A stretch of 64,000 nt of DNA from positions 2,480,001-2,544,000 of the forward strand of contig OZ244151.1 of assembly GCA_965216195.1 (NCBI GenBank), in the 5' to 3' direction. Shown here piece after piece: positions 52,729 to 60,946 of this stretch; position 1 is the first letter of the stretch; each line of letters begins with the position of its first letter. Made by a program: the position numbers and the translations under genes. The notes below the pieces were generated by a model that was not told the origin of the DNA, made no database searches, and saw only the letters and a list, made by a program, of their open reading frames with translations. The DNA comes from Aridibacter sp965216195 (GTDB lineage: Bacteria > Acidobacteriota > Blastocatellia > Pyrinomonadales > Pyrinomonadaceae).

Positions 52729-52931
52729 CCTGTTTGGGGATGACCTTCGCACCAGACAATTAATCAATAAGCATACACCAATTTAGTAGGATTTTTCCAT
52801 CAGACAAGCTTAAAAAACTATTTTATTTTAAAAAAATCACGGGGGGATTGGAATGAGGAAACCCACAGTATCACGAGCACATTTTCAGCGTTGCAAAATC
52901 ACCGAGGCAAACACCCAATTTGCTTACCTAT

Positions 52932-54821
52932 TTACTTGCGCAACCGCGTTTCGAGGTTATTTTCCTTAAGAGAGTTACCTGTCGCTCGCTGGAGCTCAGC
53001 GATTGCTTTGTTAAGTTCAATCCTTGCCTGTAGTTCCATGCTTCGCGCAACGATCAAGGCGGTTTGCCGCTCCAATACCTTATAAATATCCGATAATCCC
53101 TCGTTTAACTTTCGCTGTTCGGATTCGTGTTGCTTTTCGCTGTTTTCCCGGGAAATCGCTGCGGATCTTAATCTCGCTTCAGCAGTTTTTATCGATTGGA
53201 GCGCGTTTCTTACGTCAACCTGAATTGCTTGTTCGAGTTGCTGTCTTTGAACCTCAATCCGCTCGCCCTGTACCAGACTCTTCCCAAGAAACGCTCGCTG
53301 AGCCTTGCCATCGGGAGCAAATCTAAACGATACCCCTACTCTAAAAGTAGGGTAGCGATTCGCAAAAATATCGCTTACAGAGCTAAAATAACCTCCAGTC
53401 AAACTGCCTGGCACACTTTGCGGAGGCGCGATCGGTAAAGGGTTGATTGGTTGCATCGTTGGGTCCAAAGCATTGGCTCTTACAATCACTTCGTTGAGTT
53501 TTTCAGTCGAAGCTGTGTTTGAGAAAAAGCTTGCGGCGTCCGGGTTCGCTGTTCCCGAAATTCCATTGGATGTATAGCTCGCTACGAAATTGATCTCTGG
53601 ATCGAGTGCTTCCTTGTAAAAACGCTGATCGTATTCGTTGATCTTTTTCGAAACATCGAGAATATCCACCTCGATTCTGTTTTCAAAAGCAAGCTCGAGA
53701 GCCTCCGGTAAAGAAGTTTTCGGCTTATCGAGCTCAACTTCATCAGTCGGGACAAGCGATTCGCTCCAAATCGGATCATTTCGATCCTCTGCGATCAGGC
53801 CTTTCAAAACATTCTCAGCGCGGTTTACATTCTCAAGCGCTATGTAAACATTTTGCTCCAGATTCGCAACCTGAGTTTGGGCGGCGATAATATCTACCGG
53901 TGCCAAAACTCCTTCATTTACGAGCCTCCGATTATGTGCGAGCTGTTGTTTCGCGTCGCGTACTCCCTCTTTCTGAACCTGCAGGTTTCGAAGTGTGTAT
54001 GTTAAATCCCAATAGGCACGCTGCACGGTAACCGTAATCTCGATCGCCTTCTTTCGAAACTGTTTGTCGGTCAGCGATAGGTTTTGCTTCGCGAGTTCAA
54101 TTACGCGGCGCAGGTCATCGCTTTTTCTCCCGCGAAAAAGCGGTTGGGTGACCTTAAACTGAAACGAAGAATCGAATTGCGGGCTGAGAATTGAGATTGG
54201 ATTGTCAGTAGTAAACCGTCGATTCTTGAAGCTAAATTCATATTGCGTTCCGTGTTTTTTTAGTATGCCTTGATAGCTAATGTCGGCAACGATTGAGGTG
54301 TTTGTCGTCGTCGGGCTTGGATTAAAAATGCTCACATTTGGCGAAACTGCTCGTTCGAAATAGCTGTTCCCTACAATTCGCGGCGTGAAAGCCAGGTCAG
54401 ACGCCTGTAAATCAAATTCCGCGATCTTCACGTCCTTTCGAGACACTTCAATATCCTTGTTGTTTTCAAGGGCTTTGACAATTGCTTCGCGCAGTGCGAT
54501 CGGTCGTTGAGACAACATATCTACCCCAACCCTACCCAGTTCCGGAAGTTGCTTATCGGCGCTTTCATAATCAGGTGCAATGCTCGGCACACCCTTCAAA
54601 TTTTCCGGTTTTACGTTCCGTCCGTCTTGGACCCCTTTTACGGGCGTCGGAATCGGAGTCGGTGTTACCGAGGGAGAAACACTTTTCGCAGCCGAGATTG
54701 GCGTTGGGGTCGGTGTTGGAGTAGGCGTCGGGCTTTGCGCATATCGCTCAGCCGAGCCGAATAGAGTCAGTGCCGGCAATAAAATTAACGTGTACGAAAT
54801 ACTGTGTATGTACTGCTTCAT
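52932..54821 (-). CDS. TolC-family outer-membrane efflux protein
   Basis: 629-residue outer-membrane channel for the RND system. Signal peptide about 1-28, followed by a Thr-Pro repeat linker (SPTPTPTPTPTP and VTPTPIPTPV, 30-62). Two outer-membrane-efflux repeats follow (about 95-330 and 365-610). Helical phrases include REAIVKALENNKDIEVSRKD, YWDLTYTLRNLQVQKEGVRD and the corresponding ALQSIKTAEARLRSAAISRE in the second repeat. It is last in the operon after two small genes. The Pro-rich linker is longer than usual for TolC and may span the periplasm or peptidoglycan. Confidence 0.92.
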   Translation of the reverse strand: MKQYIHSISYTLILLPALTLFGSAERYAQSPTPTPTPTPTPISAAKSVSPSVTPTPIPTPVKGVQDGRNVKPENLKGVPSIAPDYESADKQLPELGRVGVDMLSQRPIALREAIVKALENNKDIEVSRKDVKIAEFDLQASDLAFTPRIVGNSYFERAVSPNVSIFNPSPTTTNTSIVADISYQGILKKHGTQYEFSFKNRRFTTDNPISILSPQFDSSFQFKVTQPLFRGRKSDDLRRVIELAKQNLSLTDKQFRKKAIEITVTVQRAYWDLTYTLRNLQVQKEGVRDAKQQLAHNRRLVNEGVLAPVDIIAAQTQVANLEQNVYIALENVNRAENVLKGLIAEDRNDPIWSESLVPTDEVELDKPKTSLPEALELAFENRIEVDILDVSKKINEYDQRFYKEALDPEINFVASYTSNGISGTANPDAASFFSNTASTEKLNEVIVRANALDPTMQPINPLPIAPPQSVPGSLTGGYFSSVSDIFANRYPTFRVGVSFRFAPDGKAQRAFLGKSLVQGERIEVQRQQLEQAIQVDVRNALQSIKTAEARLRSAAISRENSEKQHESEQRKLNEGLSDIYKVLERQTALIVARSMELQARIELNKAIAELQRATGNSLKENNLETRLRK

Positions 54822-54842
54822 AAACTCAAACCTCTCAAAGGT

Positions 54843-55271
54843 TTAACCAATAAACTGTGTATAAATAAATCCACCTAAAATAAAAATTAACCCGCCGATT
54901 TCGCCCGCTATCAGGGTGTACATAAAGTACGTTGTCGCAAAATTTCTTTCGCTAAACATATTTTCGGTCCGGTTTAGGAAACCTTCTGTCACGTAAGCGA
55001 TTACTGTTATCGCAAAATAGGCCAATGGAAACCCAATAATCACGAGCTGCCAAACAACGCGAAACGGCGAAAAATAAATCAAAGCGGCGATTACCAAACT
55101 CGCAAAGCTGTAAAAGAAAGATGTGCGATGAGCAATATCGACGTAGACCGGTGCTCGGTGCTTACGCGAACTCATTATCTTCGAGTATTTCCAAACACCG
55201 GTAACCATCCCGCTTAATAGAAACAGCCCTGAAAATAGCAGCGAGATTTTTACTGCCAACGGTAGAATCAT
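54843..55271 (-). CDS. Small polytopic membrane protein in the efflux operon
   Basis: 142 residues with four hydrophobic helices (LLFSGLFLLSGMVTGVWKYS, SFASLVIAALIYFS, LVIIGFPLAYFAITVIAYV, LIAGEIGGLIFILGGFIYTQ). The second turn contains HRAPVYVDIAHRTSFFYSFA. I do not recognise a named family. It starts 1 bp after the SRPBCC gene and is followed 22 bp later by the TolC-like gene, so it is probably coexpressed with the pump. Confidence 0.75.
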   Translation of the reverse strand: MILPLAVKISLLFSGLFLLSGMVTGVWKYSKIMSSRKHRAPVYVDIAHRTSFFYSFASLVIAALIYFSPFRVVWQLVIIGFPLAYFAITVIAYVTEGFLNRTENMFSERNFATTYFMYTLIAGEIGGLIFILGGFIYTQFIG

Positions 55272-55706
55272 CTATAAAGCCTCCACCCTTTTTTTGATCG
55301 CCTCATTCATCAATCGATAACCTTTCTGAATTTTTTCGCCCTGGATCGCCCAAATCAACCGAACCATCCACCCTGAAAAATCTTCCCCGTGAATAAACTT
55401 TACACGCCCTTCTCCAAGCTCCTCGATCATATAAAAATGCTCGCCGCGAAATATACCGAGCGGCATTTTGCCGACCCAGCGAAGTTCGCGATTTGGTTCC
55501 GCCTTTAGAATCGTTGGCGTAAACTTCTGCGCCTGAGCATCCGGTATTTGTACATCGATCTTTACCTTCTCGCCTTCTTTTGGCTTGCCAACAACGGATG
55601 TCACAAACGGATTCCACTCCCCAAACGAATCAAAATCCGTTAAGACGCTCCAAACTTTCTCCGCCGGAGCATTGATCACAATCTCGGTTCTTATCTGCTT
55701 TTTCAT
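55272..55706 (-). CDS. SRPBCC (START/Bet v1-like) domain protein
   Basis: 144 residues from the ATG at 55706 (a TTG at 55715 is an alternative). Hydrophobic-ligand-binding helix-grip fold: TEIVINAPAEKVWSVLTDFD, FGEWNPFVTSVVGKPKEGEK, LRWVGKMPLGIFRGEHFYMI and a long C-terminal helix with RLMNEAIKKRVEAL. Relatives bind lipids, polyketides or aromatic compounds. Placement directly after the RND pump gene suggests that it handles or sequesters a hydrophobic substrate of the efflux system, which is an inference from context only. Confidence 0.87.
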   Translation of the reverse strand: MKKQIRTEIVINAPAEKVWSVLTDFDSFGEWNPFVTSVVGKPKEGEKVKIDVQIPDAQAQKFTPTILKAEPNRELRWVGKMPLGIFRGEHFYMIEELGEGRVKFIHGEDFSGWMVRLIWAIQGEKIQKGYRLMNEAIKKRVEAL

Positions 55707-55725
55707 TCTCGCCAATAAACCCGAT

Positions 55726-58700
55726 CTATTTTCCTAATAGATTCGTTATCGAACTCGCCGTCTCCGCCGTCTTTCTACGCACAACCTCCATCCCTTTTGT
55801 CATACCCTGAAAAACCTTCAGATTGCCCAGATCATCGAAATAGGAGTAGAAAACCGGTACCGCCAAGAGCGTCAGCAAAAGGCAAAGCGCCTGTCCGCCA
55901 ACGATCAAGACACCTACCGACCGGTTCGTTCCCGCACCCGCACCAGAGGAAAGTACGAGCGGCATCATTCCCGCAATCAAGGCAATTGTCGTCATCAAAA
56001 TCGGCCGCAAACGATCACGGTTACCCTGCATGATTGCGTCGTGACGGCTTAGCCCCTTCTCTCTCAGGTTGCTGATATGGTCGATCACCAGAATCGCGTT
56101 TTTCTTAACCACTCCGAAAAGCAGGAGCAGCCCAAGCCCTGAGAAAATATTCACAGTTTGCCCGGCAATCAGGATCGAGAGAATCCCAAACGGAACGGCA
56201 ATCGGAAGTGTCAACAGAATCGTAACTGGGTGGATAAACGATTCGAATTGCGCCGCCAAAACGATGTACATGAAAATGAACGACAGAATAATCGCGAGCA
56301 AGAAATAGAACCCCGCCTTGCCGAGTTCCTTCGATTGCCCGACGTATCCAGCCTTATATCCTGGCGGAACATTGAGATCCTTAACCGCCCGATCCAAATC
56401 TGCTGTGATCGCTGTCGCCGATCCGCCCGGTCTCGTGTTGGCAAGTATTGTTACCTGCCTCTGCCGGTTGATCCGGTCGATCGCCGATGGGCCGGTTCCC
56501 TCTTTCGCTTTTACGACGTTGTCGAGAGTTACCGTTCCCAGTTTTGTCGAGGGAACGACTAGTTTCTCTAGACTTTCAATATTGCTCCTTGAATCGGTTT
56601 TCGCCCTTACGTGAACCTCGTATTGATCGGTCCCCTCGTTAAAGGTCGTCGCCTGCTGTCCTGCAACCAGGATATTCAGCGCCTGCGAAACATCGCCGAC
56701 TCTTACGCCCAAATCAGCCGCCTTTTTCCGATCTACCTCGAGCTGCAACTCAGGCTTTCCGCTAATCAGCGTTGTATCTACATCGACCGCATCTTTGTTG
56801 TTTTTCAAAACCTCAACGAGTTTTTCAGAATATTTCTCAAGCTGTTTCAAATCGGGCCCGCCGATTACAAACTGAACGTTCGCGTTTCTAAAACCACCGC
56901 CCGAAAACGCCTGAACGATCTGGACCGCCGTTCTAAGATCAGGTGGATATTTCGCCAGCAGATCACGCGCCGCAGCCATCAATTCTTCCTGTGATTTCGA
57001 GCGGTCGCCGACTTCGGTTAACTTGACGTAGATAGTACCTGCATTTACAACCCTTTGCTGCCCACCGCCGACCGTAATTAGCGTGTCCGTGACTCCTTCG
57101 AGTTTGCGTATGTCGGTCGCGATTCGCTCCATCAAAACCGTCGAGGCTTGAAGCGAGGCACCTTCCGTAGTTCTGACAGAGACTTCGAATTGCGACTCAT
57201 CATCTACCGGCAAAAAGTTCTTACCGACAAACATAAACAGCGGAATGATGCTTAAAACTACCAGCAAACAAGCCAACGCGATCACCCAACGATGGCTCAT
57301 CGAAAACTCAAGCATCTTCGCGTATGTCCGGTCAATGAGCTTGTAAAAACGCCCATCCTTACTCCCGCTTTCGACCACTGTCGCGGGTGCGGAGTTCCGA
57401 GTTTCGGGTTCAGCGCTATCTGATCCATCTTCCGCTTCCTCGTTCAAGATAAGAGTTTCTTCCGCATCAGTTTTAGTTTCATTTGTGATAGCCGCTTCGT
57501 TTTCTGATTCAGCCTTACTCAAATTGGCCCGCTGAGACTCCGCATCATCCCCGCCGCTTATTAACGCTTTGGGTTCTGTGTCCTCTTCCAACTCTGAACC
57601 CTGAACTCCAAACTCCGAACTTTCTTCCTTCGGTTTCCATTTGATCAAACGGGCTGCCATCATCGGCGTCAGCGTAAAAGAAACGATCAGTGAAACTCCG
57701 ATCGCGAATGCCGAGGTCAGTCCAAAACTCGACATAAAACGTCCGACGATTCCGCCCATAAAACCGATCGGCACAAATACTGCCATCAGCGACAGTGTCG
57801 TTGCCAAAACTGCAAGACCTATTTCCCGTGTACCCTCAATCGCTGCTCGATAGGGCGACATCCCCTTTTCCTCTATGAAACGATAGATGTTTTCGAGCAC
57901 CACGATCGCATCGTCAACGACGATTCCGACCATCAAAGTAAGCGACAGCATAGTGATCATGTTGAGCGTATAACCCATTACATACATTGCCGCAAATGTT
58001 GATATGATTGAAGTTGGAATAGCAATTGCCGCGATCAGAGTTGAGCGGAAATTCCAAAGAAAGAGGAAAATTACAATCGTCGCGAGAATACTTCCGATGA
58101 TTAAATGCTCTTCGATTGCTTCAAGAGATGCTTCAATGTTTAGAGAATTATCACCTACTACCTGAAGCTTATATCCCTTCGGCAGGGTCGGCTCAATCTC
58201 CTTTAGAACCTCCTTAACCTCATGAGCAACTGCGACTGTATTTTGTCCGGATTGTTTCGAAACAATTAGCGTGACAGCCGGTTTACCGTTTAAGAAAGAC
58301 TGCGAACGCAATTCCTCCGTCCCATCCTCAACCGTACCAATGTCTTTTATCTTTACTTCGTAACCGCCACGATTCGCGACGATTAAATTCTCAAAATCTT
58401 CAACCTTGCGAATCTTACCCAGTGTCCGTATGTTTACTTCGCGGGCGCCTTCATCAATCCTTCCCCCGGGAAATTCTATGTTCTGAATCCGCATCGCAGC
58501 GGTTACTTCAACCGGCGTAATATTGAAGGAACGCATTTTTGCTGGATCAACCCAAACATTTATTTGTCGGTCGCGCCCGCCAACGATCTGTATCTGCCCG
58601 ACACCATTTACCGATTCGATCCGTTCTTTAACTTCCTTCTTCGCAACCTCGGTTACGTTTTTAAGACTCGTATTTGCCGCAACCACAATTCGCAGAACGG

Positions 58701-59112
58701 GCGCCGCGCCTGAATCAAGCTTTAAAACCGTCGGCTGCTCTGCCGTTTCTGGAAGATTCGGAATTACGGTCTGTATCTTATTTTCAACCTCTTGCGCCGC
58801 AACATTTACGTCCTTCGAGAGTTGAAACTGAACAAACACCTGACTGATCCCTTCAATCGAAGTAGACCGCAATTCGTCTATTCCGCTAACCGTATTGGCC
58901 GCTTCCTCGATTTTCTCAGTAATCTCGGTTTCGATTTCCACAGGAGACGCTCCCGGGTTTACGGTCGTAACCGTAATCGTCGGAAAGTCCACCTCAGGAA
59001 ATAAATCTACTCCCAAAGAGAAAAACGAAAATGCCCCTACAACAACGAGTGATAAAATCAGCATCGTTGCAAAAACCGGACGCTTAACACATATTTCTGC
59101 TAACCACTGCAT
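55726..59112 (-). CDS. RND efflux pump permease with an acidic insertion in the central linker
   Basis: 1128-residue inner-membrane proton/drug antiporter of the HAE-1 type. The N-terminal helix phrase is CVKRPVFATMLILSLVVVGA. The proton-relay residues are present: Asp pair in GIVVDDAIVVLENIYRFIE (TM4) and Lys in LLFGVVKKNAILVIDHISN (TM10). Porter phrases include FPGGRIDEGAREVNIRT. Residues about 497-576, in the cytoplasmic loop between TM6 and TM7, are an acidic low-complexity stretch not expected in the family. It is encoded exactly between a pair of inverted heptamer arrays (57385-57624). The adaptor gene is upstream but is separated from the pump by the S23 element. Confidence 0.95.
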   Translation of the reverse strand: MQWLAEICVKRPVFATMLILSLVVVGAFSFFSLGVDLFPEVDFPTITVTTVNPGASPVEIETEITEKIEEAANTVSGIDELRSTSIEGISQVFVQFQLSKDVNVAAQEVENKIQTVIPNLPETAEQPTVLKLDSGAAPVLRIVVAANTSLKNVTEVAKKEVKERIESVNGVGQIQIVGGRDRQINVWVDPAKMRSFNITPVEVTAAMRIQNIEFPGGRIDEGAREVNIRTLGKIRKVEDFENLIVANRGGYEVKIKDIGTVEDGTEELRSQSFLNGKPAVTLIVSKQSGQNTVAVAHEVKEVLKEIEPTLPKGYKLQVVGDNSLNIEASLEAIEEHLIIGSILATIVIFLFLWNFRSTLIAAIAIPTSIISTFAAMYVMGYTLNMITMLSLTLMVGIVVDDAIVVLENIYRFIEEKGMSPYRAAIEGTREIGLAVLATTLSLMAVFVPIGFMGGIVGRFMSSFGLTSAFAIGVSLIVSFTLTPMMAARLIKWKPKEESSEFGVQGSELEEDTEPKALISGGDDAESQRANLSKAESENEAAITNETKTDAEETLILNEEAEDGSDSAEPETRNSAPATVVESGSKDGRFYKLIDRTYAKMLEFSMSHRWVIALACLLVVLSIIPLFMFVGKNFLPVDDESQFEVSVRTTEGASLQASTVLMERIATDIRKLEGVTDTLITVGGGQQRVVNAGTIYVKLTEVGDRSKSQEELMAAARDLLAKYPPDLRTAVQIVQAFSGGGFRNANVQFVIGGPDLKQLEKYSEKLVEVLKNNKDAVDVDTTLISGKPELQLEVDRKKAADLGVRVGDVSQALNILVAGQQATTFNEGTDQYEVHVRAKTDSRSNIESLEKLVVPSTKLGTVTLDNVVKAKEGTGPSAIDRINRQRQVTILANTRPGGSATAITADLDRAVKDLNVPPGYKAGYVGQSKELGKAGFYFLLAIILSFIFMYIVLAAQFESFIHPVTILLTLPIAVPFGILSILIAGQTVNIFSGLGLLLLFGVVKKNAILVIDHISNLREKGLSRHDAIMQGNRDRLRPILMTTIALIAGMMPLVLSSGAGAGTNRSVGVLIVGGQALCLLLTLLAVPVFYSYFDDLGNLKVFQGMTKGMEVVRRKTAETASSITNLLGK
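57385..57624. repeat. In-frame insertion bounded by inverted 7-bp arrays inside the RND gene
   Basis: Left arm 57385-57412: GGGTGCG, GAGTTCC, GAGTTTC, GGGTTCA. Right arm 57590-57624: AACTCTG, AACCCTG, AACTCCA, AACTCCG, AACTTTC, which is the inverse of the left. The 177 bp between them encode an acidic segment with no similarity to RND pumps. Total 240 bp, a multiple of three. The heptamer motif is the same (CTGAACY-like) as that flanking the S23 gene 1.5 kb away. Confidence 0.8.
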
Positions 59113-59122
59113 AATTACTGGT

Positions 59123-59610
59123 GGTTCAGAGTTTAGGGTTTGGAGTTCTGAGTTCTTCTACTTGAACTTACTTCCCTTTAAATCTGAACCTCTAAGATAC
59201 TTAATAAAACCACCTAGCAAGCTGCCAATTTCACTCAGTTCTTTATAGATTTCGTCAAACTGTTCTTGCGTTAAATAATCCTGGTCAAATGCAACATAGA
59301 GTTGCGAACGGGTTTCTGCACAAGATGCTTTAGCAATCGTCAGGAAATTAACGAACTCCCTGTTTCCTTCCCGTTCGAATCCCTCGGCAATATTCGACAT
59401 GATCGAAACAGTCGAACGCCGGATTTGGTCACGCAGTGCAAAATCCCTGCTAAACTCGCCAACTTTCGTCAAAGCATAAATTTTGCCGGTCGCCGTCCGA
59501 GCAAGCTGCCAGGATTTAATGTCTTCAAATTTCTCGATCTTCGCCATTTTTAGCTGATACTACTTTCTTGACCCTGAACCCCGAACTCTGAACCCTAAAC
59601 CCGAACCCTC
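59123..59610. mobile_element. Putative S23 element with inverted 7-bp arrays
   Basis: Left arm 59123-59157: GGTTCAG, AGTTTAG, GGTTTGG, AGTTCTG, AGTTCTT. Right arm 59571-59610: ACCCTGA, ACCCCGA, ACTCTGA, ACCCTAA, then ACCCGA and ACCCTC. The arms are inverted copies. They enclose exactly the S23 gene and sit between the adaptor stop codon (59610-59612) and the pump start (59112). Calling it mobile is a hypothesis based on the inverted termini and the S23 cargo. Confidence 0.5.
59158..59547 (-). CDS. S23/four-helix-bundle protein (bAvd-like)
   Basis: 129 residues, entirely helical. Signatures of the S23 (23S rRNA intervening-sequence protein)/four-helix-bundle family: IKSWQLARTATGKIYALTK, FALRDQIRRSTVSIMSNIAE followed by GFERE, FVNFLTIAKASCAETRSQLY and YKELSEIGSLLGGFIKYLR. 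Family members are encoded in intervening sequences of some bacterial 23S rRNA genes, and a relative (Avd) assists reverse transcriptase in diversity-generating retroelements. Neither rRNA nor a reverse transcriptase is near. The stop codon (59158-59160) directly abuts the left heptamer array. Function of stand-alone S23 proteins is not established. Confidence 0.92.
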   Translation of the reverse strand: MAKIEKFEDIKSWQLARTATGKIYALTKVGEFSRDFALRDQIRRSTVSIMSNIAEGFEREGNREFVNFLTIAKASCAETRSQLYVAFDQDYLTQEQFDEIYKELSEIGSLLGGFIKYLRGSDLKGSKFK

Positions 59611-60938
59611 TATTGCGCCACAATAACCCCATCCCCTAACTTATCTACGTTGCTGATCGCTACAACCTCGTTTTCCTGAACGCCGAGTTTGATCTCGATC
59701 ATGTCGTCTTCAAGTAGGCCCGTCTGCACAACGCGTTCATTTGCGATTCCATCTTTAACAACAAAAACAAGATTTCGTTCACCGTCAGCCTTTACCGCTC
59801 GTGCCGGAACCATCACGGCAGACTCGGGTTGCGACTGCGTGATCCTCACAGTTGCAAACTGCCCGGGTTTAAGTAACCCGCCGACATTTTCAATCTCCGC
59901 CTCAACCGTCAATGTCCGCGACTGAGGATCGAGACTCGGGAGACTTCGCACGACGGTGCCGGCAAAATTTCTGTCCGGATACGCCGAAACCTGTGCTGAA
60001 ACGCCTTGTCCTACACCGACCTTCCCGATTGATTGCTCTGGTACATCTATTTTCAAACGCAGGATCGCAGTGCGAACAATAGTCGCGATTTTCACGTTTG
60101 GCTGGTTTGGTGAAATGTACTCGCCGGGATCGGCATTTCGCTCGGAAATGTAGCCGCTGATCGGCGCATAAATAACATTGTCGCTAACTCCCTTTTTCGC
60201 CTGATCAACCTGGGTTTGAGCTGTCGCCATTGCCGCTCTCGCATTTCCAACCTGAGTCCGCGCAGATGCAACTGCCTTTTCGGCCGCCGTTATCGCCTTC
60301 ATCGCAACTGCCGCATTCGAACGCGCTTCGCTCAGCTGACCGCGCAAGGCGTCGCGCTGTGACTTTGCTTTATCGTACGCCGAGCGTGAAACATCGCCCG
60401 TCGCTAAAAGCTTTTGATAGCGGCTCAATTCCTTTTCCGCTAATTCAAGCTGCGCCTTTACCGAGATCACCTGAGAAAAATTATTTATGTTAAACGTCTG
60501 CCCGTCTTTTACGCCAAGCCTGACCTGCGCCTGCCGCAAATTCGCGATCGCCTGGTTAACGCCCGCTTCTGCTGTTGAGATGGCTTTCCGCTGCTGCTCC
60601 ACCTGCGCACGCGCTTGTTTTAAGCGTATCTGTGCATCGCCGGCATCGAGTTGTACGAGAGCGTCACCCCTGCGAACATAGCTGCCAACGTCAAAATTGA
60701 CTCGAACAACTTTCCCTCCGATAGTCGGCGCGACATTCGACTCGGCGTCGCTCGAAAGTGTTCCGGTAGCCTCCAAATACGCCGGAATTTTTTCTATCTT
60801 CGCTAAGGCGGTTTCGACGTTTACAATTTGCGATTGATCGCTTTCCTTGTTGGCGTTTTCCTCTGCTGTCGAACCCCCGCAAGCTGAAAAAGTCAAAACC
60901 ACCGAAAGTAATAAAAATGTTAATTTATATAACTGCAT
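59610..60938 (-). CDS. RND periplasmic adaptor (membrane fusion lipoprotein)
   Basis: 442 residues. Lipoprotein signal with lipobox TFSACGG anchors it to the inner membrane. Domains in order: barrel-sandwich lipoyl half (about 65-105, VAPTIGGKVVRVNFDVGSYV), a long alpha-helical hairpin (about 105-265, with KQARAQVEQQRKAISTAEAG and LARYQKL-like LSRYQKLLATGDVSRSAYDK), the second lipoyl half (NVIYAPISGYISERNADPGE), beta-barrel and membrane-proximal domain. It bridges the pump and the TolC-like channel. The hairpin is longer than in AcrA. It starts 8 bp after tetR. Confidence 0.94.
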   Translation of the reverse strand: MQLYKLTFLLLSVVLTFSACGGSTAEENANKESDQSQIVNVETALAKIEKIPAYLEATGTLSSDAESNVAPTIGGKVVRVNFDVGSYVRRGDALVQLDAGDAQIRLKQARAQVEQQRKAISTAEAGVNQAIANLRQAQVRLGVKDGQTFNINNFSQVISVKAQLELAEKELSRYQKLLATGDVSRSAYDKAKSQRDALRGQLSEARSNAAVAMKAITAAEKAVASARTQVGNARAAMATAQTQVDQAKKGVSDNVIYAPISGYISERNADPGEYISPNQPNVKIATIVRTAILRLKIDVPEQSIGKVGVGQGVSAQVSAYPDRNFAGTVVRSLPSLDPQSRTLTVEAEIENVGGLLKPGQFATVRITQSQPESAVMVPARAVKADGERNLVFVVKDGIANERVVQTGLLEDDMIEIKLGVQENEVVAISNVDKLGDGVIVAQ

Positions 60939-60946
60939 CTTCTTGT

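Noticed and set aside
54660..54780. Short-period repeat in the TolC-like gene as another heptamer array
   Set aside because: Its 6-bp periodicity comes from the Thr-Pro dipeptide repeat of the protein and has no facing inverted partner.
57413..57589. A second S23 or other gene inside the RND heptamer pair
   Set aside because: Neither strand shows an S23-like frame; the only sensible reading is the pump's own frame, acidic and low-complexity.
59158..59547. Diversity-generating retroelement accessory (Avd) assignment
   Set aside because: No reverse transcriptase, template repeat or variable repeat is seen nearby, so only the general S23/four-helix-bundle call is kept.
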